Part shown: positions 11,110-21,872 of the stretch, in pieces
Layout of the letters: each line of letters starts with the position of its first letter
How positions within the stretch are numbered: position 1 is the first letter of the stretch
Assembly: GCF_001411555.2 (NCBI RefSeq)
Contig: NC_049914.1
Span: 14,772,798-14,836,797 of the forward strand
Length of the DNA stretch: 64,000 bases
Source: Juglans regia
Lineage: Eukaryota > Streptophyta > Magnoliopsida > Fagales > Juglandaceae
Direction: 5' to 3'
Position numbers and translations under genes: made by a program
The notes under the pieces: generated by a model
Seen by the model: the letters and a program-made list of their open reading frames with translations, nothing else
Database searches by the model: none
What the model was told of the DNA's origin: nothing

Positions 11110-11295
11110 ATGGTCATCATCATTCTACACTACACATTTTATATATTTTAAAATTAATTTTTATTTTATTTTATTCTTATTAAACTAATTAAGTTGTTTT
11201 ACTTATCATCCATACACTATATACTTATTATAGAAAAAATAAAAATAAAAATAAAAATATTTATAATGTGTAATGTGTGAGAATGATGATAAGTA
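11110..11295. repeat. Hairpin-type non-coding repeat (possible MITE)
   Basis: A 24-base arm at 11115-11138 (ATCATCATTCTACACTACAC) is repeated in inverted orientation at 11265-11290 (GTGTAATGTGTGAGAATGAT). The core between the arms is very AT-rich with (AAAAAT)n. The arms are partly mismatched and no clear target duplication is seen. Confidence 0.55.
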
Positions 11296-11607
11296 GAATT
11301 ATTATACGGCTGTATTTTATTGGGTGGCTTGGCTCTATTAGGATTGACAATCCCTCCACCCGCCAAAGCGAATGGGCGGTGTGTGTGTGGAGTGGGTGGG
11401 ATTAGGGCCAAGCGAGGATTGAAGGTGGTGGGAGTGTGGAGAGTGCAAACAGTGCGTGAACAGTAGTAGTATTTTGATGCCCTTTTTTCTTCGATGGTAG
11501 TAAATGCCTGTTGTTATAATGATTATATCATAAAATAATCAAAAAATAAAAAACATAAGTATGAGTGATCAAATATATGTGAATATTTATTTTTATATTT
11601 TTATTTT

Positions 11608-11725
11608 TAAACGGGTCAATCGGGTTGGGTGGTGTCGAATTGACAATAAATAAACGAATTGTGTTTGTCAATCCGTGAAATAGATATGTTGGATTCGGGT
11701 TAAAATATTTGACCCGTTTAATTAT
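11608..11725. repeat. Inverted repeat with AAACGGGTCAA ends
   Basis: AAACGGGTCAATCGGG at about 11609 is mirrored by ATTTGACCCGTTTAA near 11709-11723, about 115 bp apart, with no coding content. It resembles small non-autonomous elements common in plant DNA; the family is not identified. Confidence 0.5.
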
Positions 11726-11857
11726 TTTTTATCGAATTCGGGTTGATTCCAAGGCCACATAAAAATTGTTGAAGAAAATGTATGGTGTTAATTCTCGGAG
11801 TGCTACGCGCGTCCACTGCATAAAAAGGTCCCCAATAGATTTCGTCACATGGAGTGT

Positions 11858-11922
11858 GGCCCTAACAAGTTCGATACAAGTGGCCCTAATAATTGATGTG
11901 GCCCTAACAAGTTCGATACATG
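11858..11922. repeat. Short local duplication
   Basis: GTGGCCCTAACAAGTTCGAT occurs at about 11858 and again at about 11899, with a diverged partial copy between (GTGGCCCTAATAATTGAT). This is a local tandem duplication in non-coding DNA. Confidence 0.6.
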
Positions 11923-11980
11923 GAGTATCTTAATTTCCAGTGGACTTTGCATCTCCGCATCATATTTGCCAAAACATTTA

Positions 11981-12184
11981 GGTTGCGTTTGAATGTTGAA
12001 TTGAGTTGAGTTGAGTTGAATTGAATTGCGTTGTTATGAGATGATAAAATATTATTAGAATATTATTTTTTAATATTATTATTATTTTGAGATTTGAAAA
12101 AGTTGAATTGTTTATTATATTTTATGTTGAAATTTAAAAAAATTATATTGATAAGTTGAGATGAGTTTAGAATCCAAACGTACC
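11981..12184. mobile_element. MITE, GAGATGA family, copy 2
   Basis: The ends GGTTGCGTTTGAATG and AATCCAAACGTACC are imperfect inverted repeats. The core (AAAATATTATTAGAATATTA, TTTGAGATTTGAAAAAGTTG) matches copy 3 at 14709 nearly base for base. It is preceded by TTA (11978-11980) and followed by TAC, so the 3-bp duplication has decayed. Confidence 0.8.
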
Positions 12185-12389
12185 TACGCATGAGCTATCG
12201 GTCGGACCACAACATTTTGCTCCCACATATTCAAACCAGTACTTGATATACAAGGCTTTAAATTTAACAAACACTTTTTTTAAAAAAAAAAATTAAGAAT
12301 ACCTCCTTTATTGATATATCATAGTAACTCAAACATTACAGTATTTTTCTTTCTTTCTATATATCACTAACTATCTCTGTGAGGCTTTT

Positions 12390-13420
12390 TTCTATACAAA
12401 CTCTTTCCTCAGAAAACTTAAATGCTAGTTTTGCAAGTTTATGAGCTATGTTATTAGCTTCTATATATAAAAACCTAACTTTCTAGTCCATTTTGTCAGT
12501 TAACAACAGTCTAATGTCTTTAACTATGTTGCCATAATCTGCCCAAACTTATTCCTCACTGTTTGTAGCCTTCACAATCACTTGAGAATCACCTTCTAAA
12601 CTTACATTCGACTGCCCCAATCTTGCACATAGATAACCAGCTCTTCTTAAGGTGAAAGCCTATGTAATGACAAGTTTCTGTACATGGTTCACAGTTGAAC
12701 TCAGGCAAGCCAGAATTTCCCCACTAGAGTCACAAATCACAACGCCCATCCCCACCCTTTGAAGCTCCATATCTATTGTTGCATCTCAATTAGGTTTTAT
12801 GCTCAGACCATGTGGTTTCTCCCGTCTGGTCCCCCTTCAGTCTAAACCCCTTCCCTTTGTATCTTCAATTGTTGTTCATTAGCTGTAGTAAATTCCTAAA
12901 GCCCCTCCTCAGCAGATTTCAGCACAGACCTAGGATCAGTAAACTTACTGTCAAACAGCCATACATATCTCCTAAGCCATATTTTACTCAACAAACAAGC
13001 AACTAACTCCATCTCCTCCATACTAAGTTGTTCATTAAGTTTCATCCACAAATACATGAGGCTAACCTCATTGCTATACCATTTTTGTACAGGACTTTCT
13101 GGTTCAGCCCATACATCTAAGGTTATAGGATAGATCTAGAAAGCATGCATAGTTGATTTTGACTCTATTTCACAGATTGAACATAGACTGGACTTTATGA
13201 TTTGTTTCTTGGTCAAGTTATCTCTAGTAGGCAACAGATTGTGACATGCCTTCCACAGGAAGTGCTTGACTATACATTGGACATTATGCCCCCAAATAAG
13301 TCTTCATTCTTTATCATCACAAGCTCCTTTTGACGCTTCCCCAGCCTTTCTTCTCTTCCTTTTTTGCTCAAGGTGATAAACATTCTTGACAAAAGAATTT
13401 CCATCATTCGAGTGACCTCA
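12390..13420 (-). pseudogene. LINE-D zf-RVT and RNase H remnant
   Basis: On the minus strand, 13060-13400 gives the zinc-binding block (FLWKACHNLLPTRDNL, SLCSICEIE, TMHAF). Then 12390-12800 gives RNase H segments (VSLEGDSQVIVKA with the active-site Asp, and IEANNIAHKLAKLA at the C-terminus). An in-frame stop lies just after the TNSEE segment and another in the KMD segment. This confirms the type I RNase H module also seen in copies A-C. Confidence 0.75.
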
Positions 13421-13660
13421 TACCATTTTATCCCTTGCACCCCATCTACTAATTTAAATACTGTTGATCAATTCCACTTCCTCTTCTAAAAAGATTTCAT
13501 TGAGCAGGTTTCTCTTTCATGTGTCATCTTCACTGTTTATAAATTGATCTACCTTGGCATCACTTGGTAGGATATTAATGGGTGATTGCACTCGAGTGTA
13601 GGCTTGTTGTGGTAACCACTTTTCTCTCCATATTTTCACCCTTGTCCCATCTCCCACCCT

Positions 13661-14503
13661 CTAGGCCATCCCTTCTTTCACCAAATCAAATGTTGAACAT
13701 ACATATATAAAAGGGACCATGACCAGGTTTTGCATCCAGCAACCCCCATGCCTATAATACTTCTCTTTCAGAATCATAGCCACCAATGACGATGGATTAT
13801 TTACCACTCTCCAGAATTGCTTAGCAAGCATAGCTGTGTTGAAGCATTCTAGGTCCCTAAATCCCAATCCGCCACTCCACTTGCCTTCACTGATTCTGTA
13901 CCAACTTCTCCACTGGATCTTGTTATCCTCTTATTTATGACCCCACCAAAAATGGGCCATGAGGGATGTTATTTCTTTGCACAATCTATTAGGCAGCCTA
14001 AAGAGACTCATTACAAAGGTAGGGACTGCCTGAACAACTGCTTTAAGGAGCACTTATTTCCCTGCTTGAGATGAAAAGGTAATTTTCGAGCTACTAATCC
14101 TAGACCCTACCCTCTCCTTCAAGTTTCTAAATGTATTGTATCTTGATCTGCCCATCATGGTTGGTAAACCAAGGTACCTTTCATAGATACCACACACAAA
14201 CACCCCTGCCATATTTCTTATTTGCAACCTGATCTACATATATCTATTGGAGCACAAAAATATGGTGGTTTTCTATAAATTTAGACATTTGCCCGAGGCC
14301 TCTTCATACAGATTTAGAAACCCTTGTATTTGCTTCCACTCAACCTTCTTAGCCCTACCAAAAATGAGACAGTCATCAGCAAAAAGGAGATGACTGATCC
14401 TTGTACCCCTTCTTGAAACAACAACCCCTCTTATTACCCATCTTCTCTCAGCAACATTAATCAATGAGGATAGCCCCTCTGCATTAACAAACCTTTTGCA
14501 CAC
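13661..14503 (-). pseudogene. LINE-D reverse transcriptase remnant
   Basis: The segment at 14273-14503 reads SHLLFADDCLIF, the RT catalytic box in its FADD form, preceded by RRGTRI and followed by the FLNLYEEASGKCLNL segment. The segment at 13661-13867 reads MGFRDLECFNTAMLAKQFWR, the conserved block after the thumb. Stops and frame changes lie between. The fingers and palm upstream of FADD and the endonuclease are absent, so the copy was 5'-truncated. Confidence 0.82.
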
Positions 14504-14708
14504 ATTAAATGCAGCTAAAACGAAAATTTGATATGCCTTCCAAGAGGGATTTTAAATGCAGCCTAACCTTTTTCTGTTTTCTTTTTTTTTTTGGAAATTT
14601 CAATCTCTGTAAGACAACTTTCGTGAGTAATTGTAAAGCATCGTCCATATTTGGCTTTGATACTTGGTCATTGTTATTGTTTGCCTTATCATTGTAGTTA
14701 CTGTCTTA

Positions 14709-14902
14709 GGGGAAGTTTGGATAATGAGATGAAAGTTGAAAGTTAATAAAATATTATTAGAATATTATTTTTTAATATTATTATTATTTTGAGATTTGAA
14801 AAAGTTGAATTATTTATTATACTTTATGTGAAAATTTAGAAAAATTGTAATAATTAGATCAGATGAGATGAGATGAAATGATTTTTGTATCTAAACCTGG
14901 CC
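14709..14902. mobile_element. MITE, GAGATGA family, copy 3, TTA duplication intact
   Basis: A 194-bp element is flanked by TTA (14706-14708 and 14903-14905). The ends GGGGAAGTTTGGATA and TATCTAAACCTGGCC form an inverted repeat. Near the right end there is GATGAGATGAGATGA. A 3-bp TTA/TAA duplication is typical of PIF/Harbinger-derived (Tourist-like) MITEs. Confidence 0.85.
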
Positions 14903-14988
14903 TTAATAAGCAATCATAGTATCTATTCATAGTGAGGTCATTTGTTTGAGACGACTTGTTGATATTCTCTACTCCCTATATCTTTGAG

Positions 14989-15162
14989 GAGAAATGATAT
15001 TTGTAGTTAGGGAGTGTACAAGTGCCACAAATTTTTTTTTAAAAAAAGTGAGTAAATACGAGACTCACATAAAAAAAAAAAAATTTTTAATCGTAGACTT
15101 CCTTCTTTTTTAAAACAATTACATGACGCTTGTACACTTCACAACTGTATGTAACATTACTC
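14989..15162. mobile_element. MITE with 34-bp inverted ends and 9-bp TSD
   Basis: A 174-bp element has imperfect terminal inverted repeats of about 34 bp ending in AGTGTACAAG at the left and CTTGTACACTT at the right. It is flanked by perfect 9-bp repeats ATCTTTGAG (14980-14988 and 15163-15171). The core is T/A-rich. The 9-bp duplication suggests a Mutator-like source. Confidence 0.85.
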
Positions 15163-15170
15163 ATCTTTGA

Positions 15171-16153
15171 GTGATGATGCCCACATAAGTGGGGCCCGCA
15201 TTTGCCTACGGTGGTGTTTGGACTCTATGCATCGATGGTATCGAATGGTAGACATCCCATGTAGATCAGGTTGTAATTTTGTTCGGTTGCACGTGTGGGG
15301 CAATGGTTGCCGGTCAACAATTGATAACAATTCTAAGTTCCTACAAAATGTGAACGAAAAAGGAAATGAGAAGAGGAAAAAAATTAAAAGGGGAAGAGGG
15401 AAGTCTGGAGTTTTCCCTCATAAAGTGCAAGCATTGAGCGTAGATACTTTTTTCTCCATAAGCAATCTTTTTATTAATTAACAAGGAGAGGAATAAGTGA
15501 GTAAAGCATTGGTGATGCCAATAAACATCTCATTAGAATGAATACAACACAAAATTAAAAATTAAAAATTAAACAGGAATATCTTGAAATAACTAAATGT
15601 TTTCTACCCTTCCCTTTCAAACAAGATGTGGTGCCCTTGGCCCTCGGTCCTCAGTAACTTACCCGACGAGGGACTGCAGTCCTTGAGATGCTAGCTGGTG
15701 GCAACACTCCAATCGTTCCCAAGGAAAGCTAGTGTGTGTTCATACGGTAAGCACACACTAAGTGTAATAAATTGCAGTGGAATATGTAAAGAGATAAGTC
15801 AAAAATTAATACTAAATGCACTAGAGAAGTGTACAAATAAAAACCATCATTAATAGTAATATGTATATGTCACTATCACTTCATCCCTAACAATATTGTA
15901 TAGTGTCATTAATTCATTGCCTACAGCAAAACATAACAAACCATAAAGCGTTCGTCACCTAATTAAAATAAACATCTTATAATACAAATATTCACTAATC
16001 GGAGACAGGCCTCTGTTCCTACTCCTCAGGCTAGGCTGGTCTTTCTTCCAATATATAATTCTCCTAGACTAAATCTGAATCAAACCTATGGCTCCGATGA
16101 ATGAAACCACATGTGGGACACCACGGTGACATTTCTAAGAAATCTCAATCAAT
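15171..16153. other. Non-coding DNA, left half of LINE-B target region
   Basis: No gene is supported. The sequence continues past LINE-B at 21873 and looks like one unit of repetitive non-coding DNA interrupted by that insertion. Confidence 0.55.
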
Positions 16154-16166
16154 AAGTTAAAACTCA
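16154..16166. repeat. LINE-B target duplication, left copy
   Basis: AAGTTAAAACTCA, identical to 21860-21872. It fixes the 5' end of LINE-B at about 16167. Confidence 0.9.
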
Positions 16167-16313
16167 ATACATTAATAACAACATCTTTTGATTAAGAACT
16201 TCAAAGGAACGAAGTGAGGAAAATGAAAGAAGTTTCGATAAAAGAAGCTCCAAGAACGCTCCAAGAATGGCTTTCTTCTTGAAAGGTTTTTCTTGCTACG
16301 TTTGACGCAAGTA

Positions 16314-17099
16314 ATGGCTGCTAACAACGGAGGTCGACGGCCCTTCGTGGATTTAGTATTGGTGGTTCCTCAGCCTCTTCCAGATATGTCTGTAGCATTT
16401 CGTCTGCCGAAATCTAAGGATGGTGAAATTTTTTTCCAGTTTTCTAAGGAGGAAGTCCAACGATCTGCCGAGCCTTTTCGGTACTCGATTGTTTTGAAGT
16501 TTTTGAGGAACCGACCATCCTTGGATGCAATTCGGGCCTTCATTCATAAGCGATGGAATCTTGATGGAATTCCAGTCGTTTCCAATATGAGGCATCGTCG
16601 GAATGTTTTTATCAGAATGGTTTCGGAAGAAGATTGCATGAAGGCTCTGTCTCGTGAAGTTAATGATATAGATGGGATTCCTTACCGTCCATTCCACTGG
16701 ACTCCAGACTTTAAAGAAGAAGAAGAACCCTCGATTGTACCGGTGTGGATTGTACTTCCAGGTTTGCCTCCTAACTATTATCATGAATCCTTCCTTAAAA
16801 TTCTTTCAGCCCCTATTGGTAGATTTATTAGAAGTGATAACTCTACTCGTTGTGTTACTCGAACCGATGGTGCTCGTATTTGTGTCGAAATGGATGCCGC
16901 TAAGAAACCGTTACCTTATTTTTGGATTGGGATGCCTGGTTTGGGAACTAGCCGAAAGCAAGAAATTATTTATGAAACTTTGTCGGCGTTCTGTTCTAAA
17001 TGTAAAATACAGGGGCATAACTTAAAGACTTGTCGTGCTGGGAAAAAGAGTGCAGGAAATAATGTGTGGGTTCGGCAACAAGAACCGATTGTGGAGTGA
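16314..17099 (+). CDS. LINE-B ORF1, DUF4283-type nucleic-acid-binding protein
   Basis: ORF1 of plant L1-like elements encodes an RNA-binding protein thought to package the element RNA. The start at 16314 is chosen over the in-frame ATG at 16293 because MAANNGG lines up with MAIVDGGG, the start of ORF1 in copy C. The DUF4283 region covers roughly residues 20-140 (EEVQRSAEPFRYSIVLKFL, FIHKRWNL, RNVFIRMV). A CCHC zinc knuckle (C-x2-C-x4-H-x4-C) lies at 16992-17033. The frame ends in TGA at 17097 after a frameshift; copy C shows that ORF1 originally ran on through an acidic tail. Confidence 0.88.
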   Translation: MAANNGGRRPFVDLVLVVPQPLPDMSVAFRLPKSKDGEIFFQFSKEEVQRSAEPFRYSIVLKFLRNRPSLDAIRAFIHKRWNLDGIPVVSNMRHRRNVFIRMVSEEDCMKALSREVNDIDGIPYRPFHWTPDFKEEEEPSIVPVWIVLPGLPPNYYHESFLKILSAPIGRFIRSDNSTRCVTRTDGARICVEMDAAKKPLPYFWIGMPGLGTSRKQEIIYETLSAFCSKCKIQGHNLKTCRAGKKSAGNNVWVRQQEPIVE

Positions 17100-17526
17100 G
17101 GAGAATCGGGTGTTAGTTGATCCCATTCTTTTGGTTGAGGAGTTGGAACCGGAAAAGGATCAAGAGGAAAATCTTGAGATTCCGGATCTTGCGGAAGATA
17201 TGAACCCAGGAAGTATTGAAGGAAAATTGGATTGCTCGAACCGATTAAGGGAAACAGAGTTGGAAACAGACATGAGGGAGGGGGAAGTAATTCCTAGTTC
17301 TGCAGAAAGGGAGGTTAATGATGTTCATGAGGAAGAGGTACATCTGGAAGATGGTTCGATGTGTGATCCGGAACCTGAGAAAAATGCGGAAGTATTTTTG
17401 CAGTAGAAGGAATATCACTCGGATGCAGAAGATGAAATTGTAAAGCGTAAATATCAAAAGCGGCAGTTTGAGAAAATCAGGAGTTCCTGGCGGGTGATCA
17501 CTAGAACACAAAAGTTTATTCAATGA
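17090..17526 (+). pseudogene. LINE-B ORF1 acidic C-terminal tail (frameshifted)
   Basis: After the frameshift, the +1 frame carries a highly acidic, low-complexity stretch (VEELEPEKDQEENLEIPD, HEEEVHLEDGSMCD) that resembles the ORF1 tail in copy C (45162-45758). One TAG at 17404-17406 interrupts it. A basic end (VKRKYQKRQFEKIRSSW) follows. The frame finally stops at TGA 17524-17526, which overlaps the ORF2 ATG at 17523-17525. Confidence 0.7.
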
Positions 17527-18929
17527 CTGGTTCAATATTAGTCTGGAATGTAAGAGGTTTAGGTACTTCTAAGAGACGTTTACAAAAACTGATGTCTAAA
17601 TATAAGCCAAAGTTGGTAGTGTTGCTGGAACCTTTTCAGAGTGTGGATAAAATCCAGAGTTTCATGCGGTTATTGCAGTTTGATAAGGTGATAACAAATG
17701 AGAATGATGGTGGAAAAATCTGGGTGTTTTGGAAAAATGAAGTGGATGTGCAGGTGGTCCGCATGAGTTCGCAGTTTGTATCTTTACGTATTACCGAAGG
17801 AGATTGTCATTTCTTGGGTAATTTTATTTATGCCAAGTGTAATAGGTATGAGAGACAGATGCTTTGGGAGGAGTTGAGTTCGGATAGAATGGGTGTGGAG
17901 CCGTGCTTGTTTGCTGGTGATTTCAACGTAATTCTATCGGATGTGGAAAGGTGTGGTGGGCGTCCGCGGAATAGAGTTGCAATGGATGAGTTTAATAGAT
18001 GGATTCATCAGGGTGGGCTGATGGAAATGAATTCACAAGGAGGTAAGTTTACATGGTGTAATGGTCAGCAGGGTTTATCTAGAGCTTGGGCAAAGTTGGA
18101 TCGAGTTTTACTTGATGCAAATTTTCTGTCTTTATTCCCGAATGCTCATTGTTTGTATCTTCCAAGGTCAACGTCGGATCATTGTCCTATGTTTATAGAC
18201 TTTTTAAGTGATCCTTTCTCTTATGGCCCCCCTCCATTTCAATTTCAGCAAATGTGGGTTGAGCACCCGGATTTTATGAATTTTGTTCAAAATGTTTGGT
18301 CTGAATCGGTCATTGGTTCGGGGCTTTTTAAATTAGCCAGCAAACTTAAAAAGCTTAAGGTGGCGTTACGTGAATGGAACAAGAGGGTATTTGGGAGAAC
18401 TAATAATCAGATTGCTATTCTTGAAGATAAGGTTGAGAGTCTGGAAAATTTGTTGCAGAGAGATTGGGATGATGATATTGAAAGGGAGTTAGTGAGGTGT
18501 TCTAATGAGTTGTCTTCTTGGAGGCGAAGGGAGGATATTAGATTGGCGCAGATGGCTAAAATCAAGTGGAGAATGGATGGTGATAGGAACACAAAATTCT
18601 TTCATGTTTGGTTATCTAATAAAAGGCATAGGAAAATTCATAAGTTGAGAACTTCGAATGGGATGGAGTTTAATTCTCCGGAAGAAATTCATCTTGGTGC
18701 TGTTGATTATTTTTTTGAGTTTCTTCAGAGATCTAATCCGGTAAGGGAGGTGCCTGATTTAACTAATTTGATATCGTCGGTTATTAATGAAGAGGATTGT
18801 GTCCGGCTTTGTGGGATCCCTTCATTGGTCGAAGTGAAAGAGGCTCTATCAACTATTCCTATTAATAGTTCCCTGGGCCCAGATGGTTTTGGTGTGGGTT
18901 TTTTTATGAGTTGCTGGGAGGTGGTTTAA
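17523..18929 (+). pseudogene. LINE-B ORF2 part 1: endonuclease and start of RT
   Basis: This is a 468-residue open frame beginning MTGSILVWNVRGLGTS, a canonical endonuclease N-terminus (WN-x-RG). Visible motifs include LLEPFQ, AGDFNVI (about 17914-17930), the TWCNGQQG block and STSDHCPM. The linker W-R-R-R-E-D-I-R-L-A-Q and the first RT block SSLGPDGFG follow. It ends at TAA 18927-18929, where copies A and C continue with a coding residue, so this stop is a nonsense mutation. A second TAA follows at 18942-18944 in the same frame. Confidence 0.93.
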
Positions 18930-18944
18930 GTTGAGGTTTTATAA

Positions 18945-19643
18945 GCTATTTCAGAATTTTTTCTATTAAAACGCCTTCCGAGATTTTATTCGGCTTATTT
19001 TATTGTGCTTATCCCGAAGGTAGATGTGCCTTCGGGGTTTGATAAATTTAGGCCAATTAGCCTTTGTTCAGTTTTCTATAAAATTTGTTCGAAAGTTATT
19101 GTGAATCGTATGACAGGTCTTCTTCCCAAAATGATTTCTCTAGAGCAAGGGGCGTTTATTCCTGGGCGGAGTATTTTTGAGAATATCAGTCTTAGCCAGG
19201 AAATGGTTCATTCACTGAAGAGGATGACACATGGTGGTAATATAATGATTAAAGTTGATATGGCTAAAGCATATGATCGGGTGGAGTGGCACTTTTTGAT
19301 TGAGGTATTGAGGTGTTTTGGCTTTCCTTCTTCCTTTTGTGATCTTATTCGTGCTTGTATTTCGAATGTGTGGTATTCTGTGATGCTTAATGGTACGACG
19401 AAAGGTTTCTTTCAAGGGAGGCGGGGTTTGCGCCAAGGGGATCCCCTTTCGCCTTACCTCTTTATTATCCTTCAAGAAGTGCTTTCTAGACTTTTGAAAC
19501 AAAGTTTTGTTGGGAAAAAGATTGGACAATTTTCCCAAGTTAGAGGTACTCCTCATATTACTCACCTTATGTACGCTGATGATATTGTTATTTTTCTGAA
19601 TGGCGGAAAGAAATCGGTAAAGGAACTGTTGTTGGTTTTTTAA
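18945..19643 (+). pseudogene. LINE-B ORF2 part 2: RT fingers and palm
   Basis: The frame is the same as part 1. The first ATG is 19005, but homology is continuous from 18945 (LPRFYSA segment). It contains PSGFDKFRPISLCSVFYKIC, QGAFIPGRS, DMAKAYDR, GLRQGDPLSPYLFII and the catalytic LMYADDIVIF with YADD at 19572-19583. It ends at TAA 19641-19643, which is again a nonsense mutation, because KYENWSGQQL continues directly in frame. Confidence 0.93.
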
Positions 19644-21650
19644 AAATATGAAAATTGGTCAGGTCAGCAACTTAGTAAAGAAAAGACGGCTATATTTTAT
19701 TCTCCTAAAATTTCGTTAGTAAGAAAGAGAGCTCTTAAAAGGCTGACAGGGTTCTCTGAAGGTTTGTTTCCTTTTAAATATCTTGGGGTTCCGATTGTAT
19801 TAGGGCGTCTTAAGCATGAGCATCTAGAGGAGATGATTAATAAAGTCTGGAATAAAATCAGTGGTTGGAAAATGAAATTATTATCAACGGGTGGGCGTTT
19901 AATTTTACTTCGTCATGTGCTGTCTAGTATGGCTTTACATATATTTGCAGTATTGCAGGTTCCTCAATCTATTATTAAAGAACTAAACCGAATGTTGAGC
20001 ACATTTTTTTGGGGAGAGATTAATGGTAAAAGGAAAAAAAAGTGGGTGGCATGGGAGAGTATTTGTAAGCCAATAGAGGAGGGTGGTCTTGGTTTGCGGA
20101 ATTTGGGGGATATTCAAAAAGCTTTGCACATGAGGTTTGCATGGAATCTTTTAAAAGGAGAATCCCTGTGGGCTAGTTTCTTTAAGGGAAAATATGTGGG
20201 AACTTCGAGTTGGTGTCTTATTGATATGAGAAAAGGTACGAGGTTTTGGAAAATGATTGTCAAAAGTATTCCGAGTGTTTTTAATAATGCTAAGTGGAGA
20301 GTTAAAGATGGTAACATTTTATTTTGGTATGACAAATGGAGAGATGGGGGTCCTCTAATTGATGAGTTCCAGATAGTGGGTAATCCGATGTTGAAAGTAA
20401 AAGAGTGCAAGTTGTCCAATAGTTGGGATGTGGAGTTTTTGAGTACGTTGGTTGGTCAGGATAATGTGGAGAATATTGTTGAGGCTTTGGCTGGGTGTAA
20501 GGGAGGATCTGATGTCTTGATCTGGATGAAGAATGACAGTGGGAATTTTTCGACCAAATCCACTTGGGATTACATTCGAGTACAAGGATCTAGTATGGAG
20601 TGGCATTCTTGGGTGTGGCATAAATTACTTCCACTTAAAGTTTCGGTTTTAATGTGGAAGGTGTGGTACATGGCTTTAAGTGTTGATGATCGTCTTCGGC
20701 GCATTGGGATCCAGATAGTTTCTCGTTGTGATTGTTGTGATGAAGGTAATTATGAAGATCAAGATCATGTGCTACTTTCAGGTGAGTTTGCATCGGCCTT
20801 ATGGCATTTTTATGGATCTATTTTTGGTATTCCTATTGGTCGTACTTGGAGGGAGACGGTACAAATTTGGTTTCGTAGGGCATCTTCTAATTCTCAACTG
20901 GGAATAATAGTGGGGATTTTACCGGCTATTATTACTTGGCATCTTTGGTTTAGACGTTGTACGGCTCGTATGGAGGGAAGGTTTCAGTCTATTTTTTCGG
21001 TTCGGCTTTCTATTAGTAGATGGATGGGAGTAGTAGTTCAAGATATGAAAAATGTTAGTAATTGTTCCAAACATGATTCTCAGGTATTACAGTCATTGAA
21101 TATTCCAGTTTTGGTTCCTGTTAGAAAGCATTTAAAGCTAGTGGCTTGGCAAAAGCCAGCTCAAGGGTGGTTTAAATTGAATACAGACAGGAGTAGTCTT
21201 GGTAATCCAGGTTCTTCAGGGGTGGGCGGTATCATTAGGAATGATAGTGGTCTTATGGTTTATGCTTTTAATTCTTATATTGGTATTGGAACTAGTAATA
21301 GAGCGGAGTTGTTTGCTGTTCTTCAGGGACTCAAAGCCTGTAAGGAATTGGGGATAAATTTTGTGGAAATTGAATTAGATTCGCAAGTGGTGATTTCGTG
21401 GTGGAATAGGAGAAGGTGTGGTGTGTGGTACTTGGAAGATTTTTTGGAAGATACGTTGGCTCTTATGGATTCTATGGTGTGTGTTGTTCGTCATGTTTAT
21501 AGAGAGGGAAATAAAGCTGCAGATTGGTTGGCTCGGAGTGGTGCGTCGGGTCTTAATTCTGAGTGGAGATTTGTTAGGGAGGTGCCTAGGGTGCTTCGTG
21601 GTTTAATCCATTTGGATATTCTGGGATTGCCTTCATTGCGTTGTCATTAG
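19644..21650 (+). pseudogene. LINE-B ORF2 part 3: RT thumb, zf-RVT and RNase H
   Basis: The frame is unchanged from 17523; the open part from the ATG at 19764 is 628 residues. It carries PFKYLGVPIVLG, the ISGWKMKLLSTGGRLILLRHVL thumb, the W-rich WRVKDGNILFWYDKWRDGGP block and the zinc-binding CDCC...DHVLLSG. RNase H acidic residues are present at TDRSS (Asp kept, the usual Gly replaced by Arg), RAEL, ELDS and AADWLAR. The natural stop is TAG 21648-21650. Counting all three parts, ORF2 spans about 1,375 codons with three stops. Confidence 0.93.
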
Positions 21651-21761
21651 TGTCATGTTTTCTTATTGGTTGTCCGTTTTAGTAGGTTTGTAGGTTTATA
21701 ATTTTGTTTGTATTTTTGACATCTGGTAGTAGAATTTTTTGTAATACTAGGTGTCGGTCTA

Positions 21762-21860
21762 TAACCACGGTATTCCTCCGCCACAAGTGAGGGCTATTAA
21801 TAAAATTTGGGAAGGGGTCACTCATGGACAGGTGACTTCGGCTCTTCTATAAAAAAAAAA
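21762..21860 (+). promoter_or_regulatory. Conserved LINE 3' tail with hairpin and poly(A) signal (copy B)
   Basis: The stem CCTC (21775-21778) pairs with GAGG (21789-21792). TAATAAAATTTGGG and GGGGTCACT follow, then a short A-run. The block lines up with 3981-4065 and 50004-50092. Confidence 0.7.
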
Positions 21861-21872
21861 AGTTAAAACTCA
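21860..21872. repeat. LINE-B target duplication, right copy
   Basis: AAGTTAAAACTCA, identical to 16154-16166; its first A is shared with the tail. Confidence 0.9.

Larger units (their letters stand above)
12285..14510 (-). mobile_element. 5'-truncated LINE remnant on the minus strand (copy D)
   Basis: Minus-strand translation gives the late RT, zinc-binding and RNase H parts of an L1-type ORF2 in order from about 14503 down to 12390. The 3' end is at about 12300, with AATAAAGGAGGTATTC just before a mixed T/A-rich run at about 12277-12293. It is a different subfamily from copies A-C and is heavily mutated. No target duplication was found. Confidence 0.8.
16167..21859 (+). mobile_element. LINE copy B, near full-length L1-type element
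   Basis: This is a 5.7 kb non-LTR retrotransposon with a short 5' UTR (about 147 bp before ORF1), ORF1, ORF2 (endonuclease, RT, RNase H), the shared 3' tail and an A-run (21851-21860). A perfect 13-bp target duplication brackets it. Damage is light: one frameshift in ORF1, one TAG in its linker and three TAA codons in ORF2. It is the best guide in this window to the family's original structure. Confidence 0.96.

Noticed and set aside
15167..15481. 104-residue open frame (+)
   Set aside because: It starts inside the MITE flank (target-duplication site) and has no domain or conserved pattern.
16353..16784. 143-residue frame on the minus strand
   Set aside because: It is the shadow of LINE-B ORF1, which has a clear DUF4283 and zinc knuckle on the + strand.
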